From assembly GCA_026119855.1 (NCBI GenBank), contig JAOWBW010000027.1:558001-622000 (forward strand): a stretch of DNA of 64,000 nucleotides, written 5' to 3'. The stretch is from Campanula takesimana (Eukaryota; Streptophyta; Magnoliopsida; Asterales; Campanulaceae). Under the pieces are notes generated by a model. That model did not search any database, was not told the origin of the DNA, and worked only from the letters and a program-made list of their open reading frames with translations. This document shows, one piece after another, positions 1-12,174 of the stretch; the stretch's first letter is position 1, and every line of letters begins with the position of its first letter. A program made the translations under genes and the position numbers.

Positions 1-335
1 AATTAATCTTGTTGAATTCTACTATATTCGATGACGAATTTATTTTCTAGTTGAGGGGATGTAATATAATGTATTATCCCAAACCGTGAAACAACAAATT
101 AGATTCCTTAGTTTTTAAGTAAGATTTATATTTGACTCACAAGAATATTCAATAAATTCTTTGATATTGTTAGAACTATATATTTAATACATGCCAAAGT
201 AATTAGAGGAAGCGAGAGATGGAAGATGATTGACAATGATGAACATGATGTTTATGTTATCAAAAGCATTTGGAAAAAAGAAGTATTAACATAAATATTT
301 TTAGTGATTTAGAACAAAACAACATCACTCCATCC
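1..335. repeat. Diverged satellite remnant and unassigned AT-rich flank
   Basis: Bases about 1-75 resemble, with many changes, the part of the 1.1-kb monomer that reads 'tttctagttgaggtgatgga' in good copies. The array therefore probably extends leftward in decayed form. From about 100 to 335 I see no gene, no RNA gene and no match to other parts of the window. Confidence 0.5.
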
Positions 336-1435
336 CACAACTTTAAATCCTGATACACCCTTAAATAATACAAGATTTCTTAGGAAAATAACTCAATTTT
401 TCTTGTCTTTATTGTTTTTTCTAACAAGAATGCTTGAAAAAAAAGAACATAATAGCACTATAAATTGATACATGCTAGTTTCATAAACTTTGAATAGCTA
501 TAAGAAGCTTAAAAACTATGATATTTGCACACATAAAAAACTTTACGACCTTGTTAATTTTTTTCGGTTTGTTTTAAATAAAAACAAAACTAATTAATTG
601 ATCTCATTTGGTAAGGTATTTCCAACAAAGGGGTGAGCGAACAATGCTCAGTAAGTTCATATGGGTTCTCTCCGGGTACTAAGGAGAGATGACCGGAAAA
701 ACGAAACATTAACGAAAGAGGTCCTAACCTTTAAGACATCCCCTTATTAAGATTTATCATGATAATCAAATTGCTTCAATAAGCACCACAAAAGTATAAG
801 TTCTTTACATTAAAAACTAGACCAATCTTGCTAAGTCCCTTTCATTAAAGACAAAGCTAACGTCTATACCTGAACTTGATTTAGCGAAGTTTCAATTTAG
901 TGTTCATAGGTACAAGAACACCACAACAAGATCAATTCATTTTAGGTACCCATTGAACAAAACATATCAAGGGCAAGAATATTCAAAAGACGTTCACAAC
1001 TTTTAAGAATTCAAAATGTTACTGCCACTTAGTAACTACTCTTGAAAGAATATAAGAAATCCTACATTAAAGGATTGAAACATCAAGAACTAAGGAACGT
1101 CATCCCTTACCTTAGCTCGCGTTATTTTCCTTTGCAAGGTCACGTGCACAATCTACAAACATGTAAATAATATTTTCTTAGGAACATGAATTACTTTAAT
1201 TCTCCGTCCCCATTATACTTCATTTCACCTTTTTAACCTTATGAGTTATTCTCTTTAACTCCTTTAGGTTACCACCCCATCAAGGGTTTATATTGTCATT
1301 AATTTTATACCTGAAATACCCCTAGGGTTTCATCAATTCATCTTGGGTTATACTATTTTCACTTTCCCATTCTAATTCAATTACTACTTTCTACTATCTA
1401 TTTGCATTCACTATATCCATAGCCTACACAACACA
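336..1435. repeat. Chimeric first unit of the tandem array
   Basis: Bases 336-630 match 1436-1730 almost exactly, at a spacing of 1,100 bp. Both copies start with a segment (to about 416 and 1516) that is absent from all other monomers, then run into the normal monomer from 'ttctaacaag'. After 'ccaacaaag' the first copy switches to LTR-like sequence (631-1435), while the second continues into a normal monomer body. The block looks like a tandem duplication of a unit in which most of one copy was replaced by retrotransposon DNA. Confidence 0.7.
631..1435 (-). mobile_element. Relic of a Tekay/Del-like LTR
   Basis: Three blocks match the LTR of element 4 in the same order. They are a 'gagcgaac..aatgctcagtaa' block at about 634, a 'ctctccgg.tactaaggagag' block at about 667, and an 'aaggaacgt.atcccttacc' block at about 1092. 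The sequence between them has diverged. No second LTR, PBS or coding region is attached, so it is a fragment. Orientation is inferred from element 4. Confidence 0.6.
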
Positions 1436-4400
1436 CACAACTTTAAATACTGATACACCCTTAAATAATACAAGATTTCTTAGGAAAATAACTCAATTTT
1501 TCTTGTCTTTATTGTTTTTTCTAACAAGAATGCTTGAAAAGAAAGAACATAATAGCACTATAAATTGATACATGCTAGCTTCATAAACTTTGAATAGCTA
1601 TAAGAAGCTTAAAAAATATGATATTTGCACACATAAAAAACTTTACGACCTTGTTAATTTTTTTCGGTTTGTGTTAAATAAAAACAAAACTAATTAATTG
1701 ATCTTATTTGGTAAGGTATTTCCAACAAAGAGGAGATAATCTTATCACATCCTTTCTTAATAAACTAAATGGAAATGAGATTCCAGGAACATGACCGATT
1801 TGCGACTAAAATTATTGGGCCTATGAAATGAAAGAGGCTAATATACCCTTTAGAAACTGACTGTTGTTCATGGTATTTCATCAAATAATGCACCAGAGTT
1901 GCCAAATATTCATTTCATGAGATACCACGAACACAATCAATTTGTAGTGAATTGATACACGCTTGGAACATTTTTTTGCCATCATTTGGTTATGAAGTGT
2001 GTTGAAAACACTCTACAAAATGTGCGTTATTCGTGGAATATCATCAAATGATGTTTCCTTTTATGCAACGACTTTTCAAGATATGCCACGAATACAATCA
2101 CATTGCGGTGTTTTGTTATGCTGCAAAAAAAGAGAAGTGAGTTTGGGGGATTTGCGGCTTTCATATGGACCCTTTTATAGGGGTTTTCTTGTCTCTATCA
2201 GTTAAGGATAATGTAACAAACATTAAATGAATGATAACTAAAGTTGTCTTTTGCATTTTAAGAAATGTATAAAATTTTGTTGGATTCAACTTTATTTGGT
2301 GACAATTTTATTTCTAGTTGAGGTGATGGAATTTAATGGAGTCTATCAATATTGGAAAAGGTATAGAAGAGTTATTAGCTTTGATAGAATTATAGTGAAC
2401 TCAAAAGTTTTCCTTCTTGTAAAGGAAGTATTTTCATTCTTTAGCTTTTTTGAACACTGAGTATAAATAATAAAGTAGGAGAGAGAAAGTAATTTGGGAG
2501 TTTTGGTTGTGAGAATGACAAGTGGGTATGGGGTTTTGGTGTTTCTTTGTTTATGTATAATAGCACTCCATCCGTCCTAAATATTTGGTATTCTAACAAG
2601 AATGCTAGAAAAGAAAGAACATAATAGTACTATAAATTGATACATGCTAGCTTCATAAACTTTGAATAGCTATAAGAAGCTTAAAAATATATGATATTTG
2701 CACACATAAAAAACTTTACGACCTTGTTAATTTTTTTTGGTTTGTGGTAAATAAAACAAAACTAATTAATTGATCTCATTTCGTAAAGTATTTCTAACAA
2801 AGGGGATATAATCTTATCACATCCTTTCTTAATAAACTAAATAGATATGAGATTCCAGGAACATGACAGATTTGCGACAAAAATTAATGGGCCTATGAAA
2901 TGAAAGAGGCTAATATACCCTTTACAAACTGATCGTTGTTCATGGCATTTCATGAAATAATGAACCAGAGTTGCCAAATATTGATTTCAAAAAAGGCATG
3001 AACACGATCAATTTGTAGTGAATTGATACACGCTTCGAACATTTTTTTTCCATCATTTGGTTATGAAGTGTGTTGAAAACACTCTACAAAAAGAGCGTTA
3101 TTCGTGAAATATCATCAAATGACGTTTTCTTTTATGCAACGACATTTCAAGATATGCCACGAATATGATCACATTGTGGTGTTTTGCTATTTTGCAAAAA
3201 AAAAAAAAAGAGAAGTAAGTTTGGGGGATTTGCGGCTTTCATATGGACCCTTTTATTGGGGTTTTCTCGTCTTTATCAGTTAAGGATGATGTAACAAACC
3301 TTAATTGATTGATAACTAAAGTTGTCTTTTGCATTTTAAGAAATGTAACAAATTTTGTTGGATTCAACTTTATTTGGTGACAATTTTATTTCTAGTTGAG
3401 GTGATGGCATTTAATGGAGTCTATCAATGTTGGAAAAGGTATTGAAGAGTTATAATCTTTGATAGAATTATAGTGAACTCAAAAGTTTTCCTTCTTGTAA
3501 AGGAAGTATTTTCATTCTTTAGCTCTTTTGATCATCTTTCAATATGAATATGTTTAATAAAAAAAGTAAATGTTGTGAGTATAAATAATAAAGTAGGAGA
3601 GAGAAAGTAATTTGGGAGTTTTGGTTGTGAGAATGACAAGTGGGTAGGGAGATTTGGTGTTTCTTTGCTAAAGTATATTTGGACTCCATCCGTCCTAAAT
3701 ATTTGGTATTCTAACAAGAATGTTTGAAAAGAAAGAACATAATAGCACTATAAATTGATACATGCTAGCTTCATAAACTTTGAATAGCTATAAGAAGCTT
3801 AAAAATATATGATATTTGCACACATAAAAAACTTTACGACCTTGTTAATTTTTTTTCAGTTTGTGGTAAATATAAACAAAACTAATTAATTGATCTCATT
3901 TCGTAAAGTATTTCTAACAAAGGGGATATAATCTTATCACATCCTTTCTTAATAAACTAAATGGAAATGAGATTCCAGGAACATGACCGATTTGCGACTA
4001 AAATTATTGGGCCTATGAAATGAAAGAGGCTAATATACCCTTTAGAAACTGACTGTTGTTCATGGTATTTCATCAAATAATGCACCAGAGTTGCCAAATA
4101 TTCATTTCATGAGATACCACGAACACAATCAATTTGTAGTGAATTGATACACGCTTGGAACATTTTTTTTGCCATCATTTGGTTATGAAGTGTGTTGAAA
4201 ACACTCTACAAAATGAGCGTTATTCGTGGAATATCATCAAATGACGTTTCCTTTTATGCAACGACATTTCAAGATATGCCACGAATACGATCACATTGCG
4301 GTGTTTTGCTATGCTGCAAAAAAAAGAGAAGTGAGTTTGGGAGATTTGCGGCTTTCATATGGACCCTTTTATAGGGGTTTTCTTGCTCTATCAGTTAAGG

Positions 4401-7400
4401 ATGATGTAACAAATATTAAATGCATGATAACTAAAGTTGTCTTTTGCATTTTAAGAAATGTAACAAAATTTGTTGGATTCAACTTTATTTGGTGACAATT
4501 TTATTTCTAGTTTAGGTGATGGAATTTAATGGAGTCTATCAATGTAGGAAAATGAATTGAAGAGTTATTAGCTTTGATAGAATTATAGTGAACTCGAAAG
4601 TTTTCCTTCTTGTAAAGGAAGTATTTTCATTCTTTAGCTTTTTTGATCATCTTTCAATATGAATATGTTTAAGAAAAAATAAATGTTGTGAGTATAAATA
4701 ATCAAGTAGGAGAGAGAAAGTAATTTGGGAGTTTTGGTTGTGAGAACGAGAAGTGGGTAGGGAGTTTTGGAGTTTCTTTGTTTAAGTATATTAGGACTCC
4801 ATCCGTCCTAAATATTTGGTATTCTAACAAGAATGCTTGAAAAGAAAGAACATAATAGAACTATAAATTGATACATGCTAGCTTCATAAACTTTGAATAT
4901 CTATATGAAGCTTAAAAATATATGATATTTGCACACATAAAAAACTTTACGACCTTGTTAATTTTTTTTCAGTTTGTGGTAAATAAAAACAAAACTAATT
5001 AATTGATCTCATTTCGTAAAGTATTTCTAACAAAGGGGATATAATCTTATCACATCCTTTCTTAATAAACTAAATGGAAATGAGATTCCAGGAACATGAC
5101 CGATTTGCGACTAAAATTATTGGGCCTATGAAATGAAAGAGGCTAATATACCCTTTAGAAACTGACTGTTGTTCATGGTATTTCATCAAATAATGCACCA
5201 GAGTTGCCAAATATTCATTTCATGAGATACCACGAACACAATCAATTTGTAGTGAATTGATACACGCTTGGAACATTTTTTTGCCATCATTTGGTTATGA
5301 AGTGTGTTGAAAACACTCTACAAAATGTGCGTTATTCGTGGAATATCATCAAATGACGTTTCCTTTTATGCAACGACATTTCAAGATATGCCACGAATAC
5401 GATCACATTGCGGTGTTTTGTTATGCTGCAAAAAAAGAGAAGTGAGTTTGGGGGATTTGCGGCTTTCATATGGACCCTTTTATAGGGGTTTTCTTGTCTC
5501 TATCAGTTAAGGATAATGTAACAAACATTAAATGAATGATAACTAAAGTTGTCTTTTGCATTTTAAGAAATGTATAAAATTTTGTTGGATTCAACTTTAT
5601 TTGGTGACAATTTTATTTCTAGTTGAGGTGATGGAATTTAATGGAGTCTATCAATATTGGAAAAGGTATAGAAGAGTTATTAGCTTTGATAGAATTATAG
5701 TGAACTCAAAAGTTTTCCTTCTTGTAAAGGAAGTATTTTCATTCTTTAGCTTTTTTGAACACTGAGTATAAATAATAAAGTAGGAGAGAGAAAGTAATTT
5801 GGGAGTTTTGGTTGTGAGAATGACAAGTGGGTATGGGGTTTTGGTGTTTCTTTGTTTATGTATAATAGCACTCCATCCGTCCTAAATATTTGGTATTCTG
5901 ACAAGAATGCTAGAAAAGAAAGAACATAATAGTACTATAAATTGATACATGCTAGCTTCATAAACTTTGAATAGCTATAAGAAGCTTAAAAATATATGAT
6001 ATTTGCACACATAAAAAACTTTACGACCTTGTTAATTTTTTTTGGTTTGTGGTAAATAAAACAAAACTAATTAATTGATCTCATTTCGTAAAGTATTTCT
6101 AACAAAGGGGATATAATCTTATCACATCCTTTCTTAATAAACTAAATAGATATGAGATTCCAGGAACATGACAGATTTGCGACAAAAATTAATGGGCCTA
6201 TGAAATGAAAGAGGCTAATATACCCTTTACAAACTGATCGTTGTTCATGGCATTTCATGAAATAATGAACCAGAGTTGCCAAATATTGATTTCAAAAAAG
6301 GCATGAACACGATCAATTTGTAGTGAATTGATACACGCTTCGAACATTTTTTTTCCATCATTTGGTTATGATGTGTGTTGAAAACACTCTACAAAATGAG
6401 CGTTATTCGTGAAATATCATCAAATGACGTTTTCTTTTATGCAACGACATTTCAAGATATGCCACGAATATGATCACATTGTGGTGTTTTGCTATTTTGC
6501 AAAAAAAAAAAAAAAGAGAAGTAAGTTTGGGGGATTTGCGGCTTTCATATGGACCCTTTTATAGGGGTTTTCTCGTCTTTATCAGTTAAGGATGATGTAA
6601 CACACCATAATTGATTGATAACTAAAGTTGTCTTTTGCATTTTAAGAAATGTAACAAATTTTGTTGGATTCAACTTTATTTGGTGACAATTTTATTTCTA
6701 GTTGAGGTGATGACATTTAATGGAGTCTATCAATGTTGGAAAAGGTATTGAAGAGTTATTATCTTTGATTGAATTATAGTGAACACAAAAGTTTTCCTTC
6801 TTGTAAAGGAAGTATTTTCATTCTTTAGCTTTTTTGATCATCTTCCAATATGAATATGTTTAAGAAAAAATAAATGTTGTGAGTATAAATAATAAAGTAG
6901 GAGAGAGAAAGTAATTTAGGAGTTTTGGTTGTGAGAATGACAAGTGGTTAGGGAGTTTTGGAGTTTCTTTGTTTAAGTATATTAGGACTCCATCCGTCCT
7001 AAATATTTGGTATTCTAACAAGAATGCTTGAAAAGAAAGAACATAATAGAACTATAAATTGATACATGCTAGCTTCATAAACTTTGAATATCTATAAGAA
7101 GCTTAAAAATATATGATATTTGCACACATAAAAAACTTTATGACCTTGTTAATTTTTTTTCAGTTTGTGGTAAATAAAAACAAAATAATTAATTGATCTC
7201 ATTTCGTAAAGTATTTCTAACAAAGGGGATATAATCTTATCACATCCTTTCTTAATAAACTAAATAGAAATGATATTCTAGGAACATGACCGATTTGCGT
7301 CTAAAATTCTTGGGCCTATGAAATGAAAGAGGCTGATATACCCTTTACAAACTGATTGTTGTTCATGGCATTTCATGAAATAATGAACCAGGGTTGCCAA

Positions 7401-9578
7401 ATATTCATTTCATGAGATGCCATGAACACGATCAATTTGTAGTGAATTGGTACACGCTTGGAACATTTTTTGCCATCATTTGGTTATGAAGTGTGTTGAA
7501 AATACATTACAAAATGATCGTTACTCGTGGAATATCATCAAATGACGTTTCCTTTTATGCAACGACATTTCAAGATATGCCACAAATACGATCACATTGC
7601 GCTGTTTTGCTATGCTGAAAAAAAGAAGAGAAGTGAGTTTGGGGGATTGCCGGCTTTCATATGGACCCTTTTATAGGGGTTTTCTTGTCTCTATCAGATA
7701 ATGATGATGTAACAAACATTAAATGCATAATAACTAAAGTTGTCTTTTGCATTTTAAAAAATGTAACAAATTTTGTTGGATTCAACTTTATTTGGTGACA
7801 ATTTTATTTCTAGTTGAGGTGATGGAATTTAATGGAGTCTATCAATGTAGGAAAAGATATTGAAGAGTTATTATCTTTGTTAAAATTATAGTGAACTCAA
7901 AAGTTTTCCTTCTTGTAAAGGAAGTATTTTCATTCTTTATCTTTTTTGATCATCTTTCAATATGAATATGTTTAAGAAAAAATAAATGTTGTGAGTATAA
8001 ATAATAAAGTAGGAGAGAGAAAGTAATTTGGGAATTTTGGTTGTGAGAATGACATGTGGGTAGGGAGTTTTGGAGTTTCTTTGTTTTAGTATATTAGGAA
8101 TCCATCCGTTCTAAATATTTGGTATTCTAACAAGAATGCTTGAAAAGAAAGAACATAATAGCACTATAAATTGATATATGCTAGCTTCATAAACTTTGAA
8201 TAGCTATAAGAAGCTTAAAAATATATGATATTTGCACACATAAAAAACTTTACGACCTTGTTATTTTTTTCGGTTTGTGGTAAATAAAAACAAAACAAAT
8301 TAATTGATCTCATTTCGTAAATTATTTCTAACAAAGGGGATATAATCTTATCACATCCTTTCTTATTAAACTAAATAGAAATGAGATTCCAGGAACATGA
8401 CCTATTTGCGACTAAAATTATTGGTCCTAATGAAATGAAAGAGGCTAATATACCCTTAACAAACTGATCGTTGTTCATGGCATTTCATAAAATAATGCAC
8501 CAGAGTTGCCAAATATTCATTTCATGAGATACCATGAACACGATCAATTTGTAGTGAATTGATACATGCTTGGAACATTTTTTGCCTTCATTTGGTTATG
8601 AAGTGTGTTGAAAACACTCTACAAAATGAGCCTTATTCGTGGAATATCATCAAATGACGTTTCCTTTTATGCAACGACATTTCAAAATATGCCACGAATA
8701 CGATCACATTGCGGTGTTTTGCTATGCTGAAAAAAAAAAGAGAAGTGAGTTTGGGGGATTGCCGGCTTTCATATGGACCCTTTTATAGGAGTTTTCTTGT
8801 CTCTATCAGATAAGGATGATGTAACAAACATTAAATGCATGATAACTAAATTTGTCTTTTGCATTTTAAAAAATTTAACAAATTTTGTTGGATTCAACTT
8901 TATTTGGTGACAATCTTATTTCTAGTTGAGGTGATGTAATTTAATGGAGTCTATCAATTTAGGAAAAGATATTGAAGAGTTATTAGCTTTGATAAAATTA
9001 TAGTGAACTCAAAAGTTTTCCTTCTTGTAAAGGATGTATTTTCATTCTTTAGCTTTTTTGATCATCTTTCTATATGAATATGTTTAAGAAAAAAGTAAAT
9101 GTTGTGAGTATAAATAATAAAAGAGGAGAGAGAAAGTAATTTGGGAGTTTTGGTTGTGAAAATGACAAGTGGGTAGGGAGTTTTAGTGTTTCTTTGTTTA
9201 AGTATATAAGGACTCCATCTGTCCTAAATATTTGGTATTCTAACAAGAATGCTTGAAAAGAAAGAACATAAAAGCAATATAAATTGATTCATGCTAGCTT
9301 CATAAACTTTGAATAGCTATAAGAAGCTTAAAAAACTATTATATTTGCACACATAAAAAACTTTACGACCTTGTTAATTTTTTTCGGTTTGTGGTAAATA
9401 AAAACAAAACTAATTAATTGATCTCATTTCGTAAAGTATTTCTAACAAAGGGGATATAATCTTATCACATCCTTTCTTAATAAACTAAATGGAAATGAGA
9501 TTCCAGGAACATGACCGATTTGCGACTAAAATTATTGGGCCTATGAAATTAAAGAGGCTAATATACCCTTTACAAACT

Positions 9579-9658
9579 GATCGTTGTTCATGGCATTTCA
9601 TGAAATAATGCACCAGAGTTGCCAAAAATTCATTTCATGAGATGCCATGAACACGATC
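9579..9658. repeat. Satellite palindrome module A (representative copy)
   Basis: An imperfect inverted repeat: arm 'gatcgttgttcatggcattt' and onward at 9579-9606 pairs with 9632-9658 with few mismatches and one unpaired base, around a loop of about 25 bases. The module recurs at the same place in nearly every monomer. Confidence 0.75.
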
Positions 9659-9740
9659 AATTTGTAGTGAATTGATACACGCTTGGAACATTTTTTGCCA
9701 TTATTTGGTTATGAAGTGTGTTGAAAACACATTACAAAAT

Positions 9741-9818
9741 GAGCGTTATTCGTGGAATATCATCAACTGACGTTTCCTTTTATGCAACGACATTTCAAGA
9801 TATGCCACGAATACGATC
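9741..9818. repeat. Satellite palindrome module B (representative copy)
   Basis: A second imperfect inverted repeat 162 bp downstream of module A, starting 'gagcgttattcgtggaatat' and ending 'gatatgccacgaatacgatc'. About 21 of 25 inner positions pair. Its sequence aligns with module A along its length and it has the same one-base asymmetry, which suggests the two arose by an old internal duplication in the monomer. Confidence 0.7.
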
Positions 9819-10013
9819 ACATTGCGGTGTTTTGCTATGCTGAAAAAAAAAGAGAAGTGAGTTGGGGGGATTGCCGGCTTTCATATGGACCCTTTTATAG
9901 GGGTTTTCTTGTCTCTATCAGATAACGATGATGTAACAAACATTAAATGCATGATAACTAAAGTTGTCTTTTGCATTTTGAAAAATGTAAAAAATTTTGT
10001 TGGATTCAACTTT

Positions 10014-10305
10014 TGAATGAATTTTCTGGGCAAAAGCCGTGTGAGAACAATGAGGAATAAGACTTTATTTATAGACTTGATCACCTCCTTAAACTCTCCC
10101 CATCCTTAGCACTTGAGAGATAACTACAAAACAATCAAAAGATATACACTACAATATTCAAAGATTAGTATTGTTTGTTTCCTAAAAACAAAAAGATAAA
10201 TAAGTAAACAAAATATATTACAATAAGAAAGGCATAAATCCTAAAAATAAGAAATATTCTAATTTACCAAAATACCCAAAAAGTCGTGATACTTACACAC
10301 TTTCA
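10014..10305 (-). repeat. Element 1 3' LTR, truncated
   Basis: About 292 bp that match 18515-18806 of the 5' LTR with about six substitutions by eye. The half of the LTR adjoining the satellite is missing: at about 10006-10013 the sequence passes from satellite to LTR within the shared string 'tcaacttt'. A TATA-like TATAAATA (minus) lies at 10066-10073. Confidence 0.9.
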
Positions 10306-10317
10306 ATCTCCCCCTGA
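10306..10317 (-). other. Element 1 polypurine tract
   Basis: Minus-strand TCAGGGGGAGAT directly abuts the start of the 3' LTR, as expected for the plus-strand DNA primer. The GGGGGAG core also occurs at 10413-10419, 10434-10440 and 12490-12496. Confidence 0.85.
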
Positions 10318-10365
10318 TTTATGTCTTTCTGGCAACAAAACACATAAAACTAAGCATAAGAACAA

Positions 10366-12174
10366 CTAAGCATGAGGAGAATCAGGCAGCTCCTGATATA
10401 CATTTGAACTAACTCCCCCTTCATTGCTGCTTACTCCCCCTTTTTGGCCAGAAATTGCACCCAATAAAGTCCTTCTCTGTTTTCCAAACTCATTGAACAT
10501 GCTCCTAAAATGCCTCATTTGAGCTTCAATAAAGCGTAACTGATCTTCCAAAACCTGAACTGGAGGTACTGGAGGTGGTGGTGTCACCTCATCATCAGCA
10601 ACATCAGTGTTGACAGGAGGAGGCGGATCATCATGAAACCGGACTGGAAGGTCAATGGTGCGTACATTCCCGGGACTACCCAGAACAGGCTGAATTCCAA
10701 ATTTATCAGGAACGGCAGACAAATGATCAGAAAACTCAATTTGGACCCCTTGATGTAGACATAAGGCAGAGATGAGACAAGGAAATGGTAACCCCCAACT
10801 GATTTGAGGTTTTTCTGCAAACTGGACTACACAAGGAAAGATGATGTCACCTAGGCTGAAAGGAATATTATGGACAATTCGATATATGAGATCAGCCTGG
10901 ATGGTGTTGACATTGGAGTGATTTGATTATGGCTTCCAGTTATAAGAGGCAACTTTGTGAAGAAAGCTGTAGAGAGAAGTGAGATTGGCACTCGTGAACC
11001 GGCTATGCCAAAGAGTTTCAAGGCCATTTGTGATGGAAGTGGCCAGAGTAGAAAGAGACACACTAGTGGGGATAGAAGAGGGATTTGGGACTTTCAAGAA
11101 CTCATTGATTTTTGAAGCAGAAAACTCAATATACCTCCCTCTGACATAAACTTTACCAAACAGGGAAGACCTTGGATTTTTGACATCCTGAACCATATTC
11201 GCTTAAAATTCACACACCAGTCTAGGGAAAAAAGGAGAGGGGTAATCCACAGAAAATAACAAAGATTTCTCTTCCAAAAATCTGGTGAGATTCATTGTAT
11301 CAAACATTTTATCCCTCACACGCTCCACAAGAAAATCTTTTGCCAAAAAAGAAGGAAAGTTTTCTTTAGCTTTATTTGACACAAAAAAAGGATCAACTGG
11401 AGAACTTACAGAGTTTGGCTTGGAACGAGGTCTTAGCACTCGCTTAATGGGAACATTAGAAGCAGGGGCTTTTGATTTCTTGGAAGTACGTTTCGGTGTA
11501 GGTTCTGGTGTAAGAACCTCCTGAGCCTCATCCTCAGTTGCAGCCCTTTCCTCACCATTTGAAACTTTGTAGGGCTCATCACTGACACTATCATCATCGG
11601 AAAAACCCACGGAACTATCTTGACTCATCTCATCATTTACCAAAGCATCGTTCTGAACAATAGCCTTGCCCTTTGATTTTCGAGTGACTTCCATTAGCAC
11701 ATTTAGAGGAACATTATCCTCATTTTCCTCTGATGTAGATACATGGACAGGGGTTGCCTTAGGGTAAAAGGCAGTATTGGTACCTTCTGAATCACTCGAA
11801 TTGGGGGTTGGAACATAGGACCGAGTTCGGCGCTTAGAAATAGAAGATTTCGGGGAAGTACCTTTCCTCTTTTGAGACATTGATTTTGAGGCAGAGGTTT
11901 TTGAACCGAACCCTAGTTCCCCCATGAATGGTCTCTGTCTTGGAGTGAGGGTTTCCATGTCTGGAGAAAGCCCAATTTGCCGACGGGAGTAGCGAATTGG
12001 AATCTTCACGGTGCCATATTGTGCTCCAATGCTCCTTAAATCACCTGGGTTTTCGACATTGATGGCGTTGTCCTCAGACCCAGGAATAAAGACGACGACC
12101 GGAGTAGGTGTGGCCTCGACCAAGGATAGGTCACCGGCGGCGGGAATGGTGGAACTCGAACCCGGATAGACCAT
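10366..12174 (-). pseudogene. Element 1 accessory ORF (putative plant transposon-protein family)
   Basis: One minus-strand frame of about 603 codons from an ATG at 12174, broken by two stops, at 11203-11205 and 10927-10929. The N-terminal third is low-complexity, rich in S, P, T and K, with basic clusters (KRKGTSPKSSISKRRTRS) that could be nuclear localisation signals. A middle region contains VYVRGRYIEFSASKINEFL and LTSLYSFLHKVASYNW. The C-terminus has a proline run and a probable coiled coil (LEDQLRFIEAQMRHFRSMF). The middle region resembles plant proteins usually annotated 'putative plant transposon protein' and aligns with the ORF in element 5. It sits between pol and the 3' LTR, where some Sireviruses carry an env-like ORF. 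I see no signal peptide or membrane segment, so I do not call it envelope. Function unknown. Family assignment is from memory. Confidence 0.65.

Larger units (their letters stand above)
1436..10013. repeat. 1.1-kb tandem satellite array, segment 1
   Basis: Direct tandem copies of an AT-rich monomer. Taking 'ttctaacaag' as the unit marker, units start at 1517, 2591, 3709, 4822, 5896, 7013, 8125 and 9238, giving periods of 1074, 1118, 1113, 1074, 1117, 1112 and 1113 bp. The 1074-bp units at 1517 and 4822 share the same deletion of about 40 bp near their ends. Each unit contains a TATA-like 'gagtataaataataaag', a poly-A run before 'gagaagtgagtttggggg', and two palindromic modules. Short ORFs (for example 1999-2205, 4192-4374, 5304-5510) recur but are broken by the poly-A run in many units, so I do not call genes. 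The last unit is cut at about 10013 by element 1. Confidence 0.93.

Noticed and set aside
1999..2205. Recurring 60-68-residue ORF (MLKTLYKM..) in satellite monomers at 1999, 4192, 5304, 20073, 44732 and 57111.
   Set aside because: It is only the monomer sequence read in one frame. It crosses a variable poly-A run, so the frame is broken or altered in other units, and it overlaps the palindrome module.
2251..2460. 69-residue ORF repeated identically at 5556-5765.
   Set aside because: Identity comes from the two-monomer segmental duplication; other units have stops in this frame.
10366..12174. Accessory ORF of element 1 as a viral envelope gene.
   Set aside because: No signal peptide, membrane anchor or glycoprotein-like cysteine pattern is visible; only its position resembles env.
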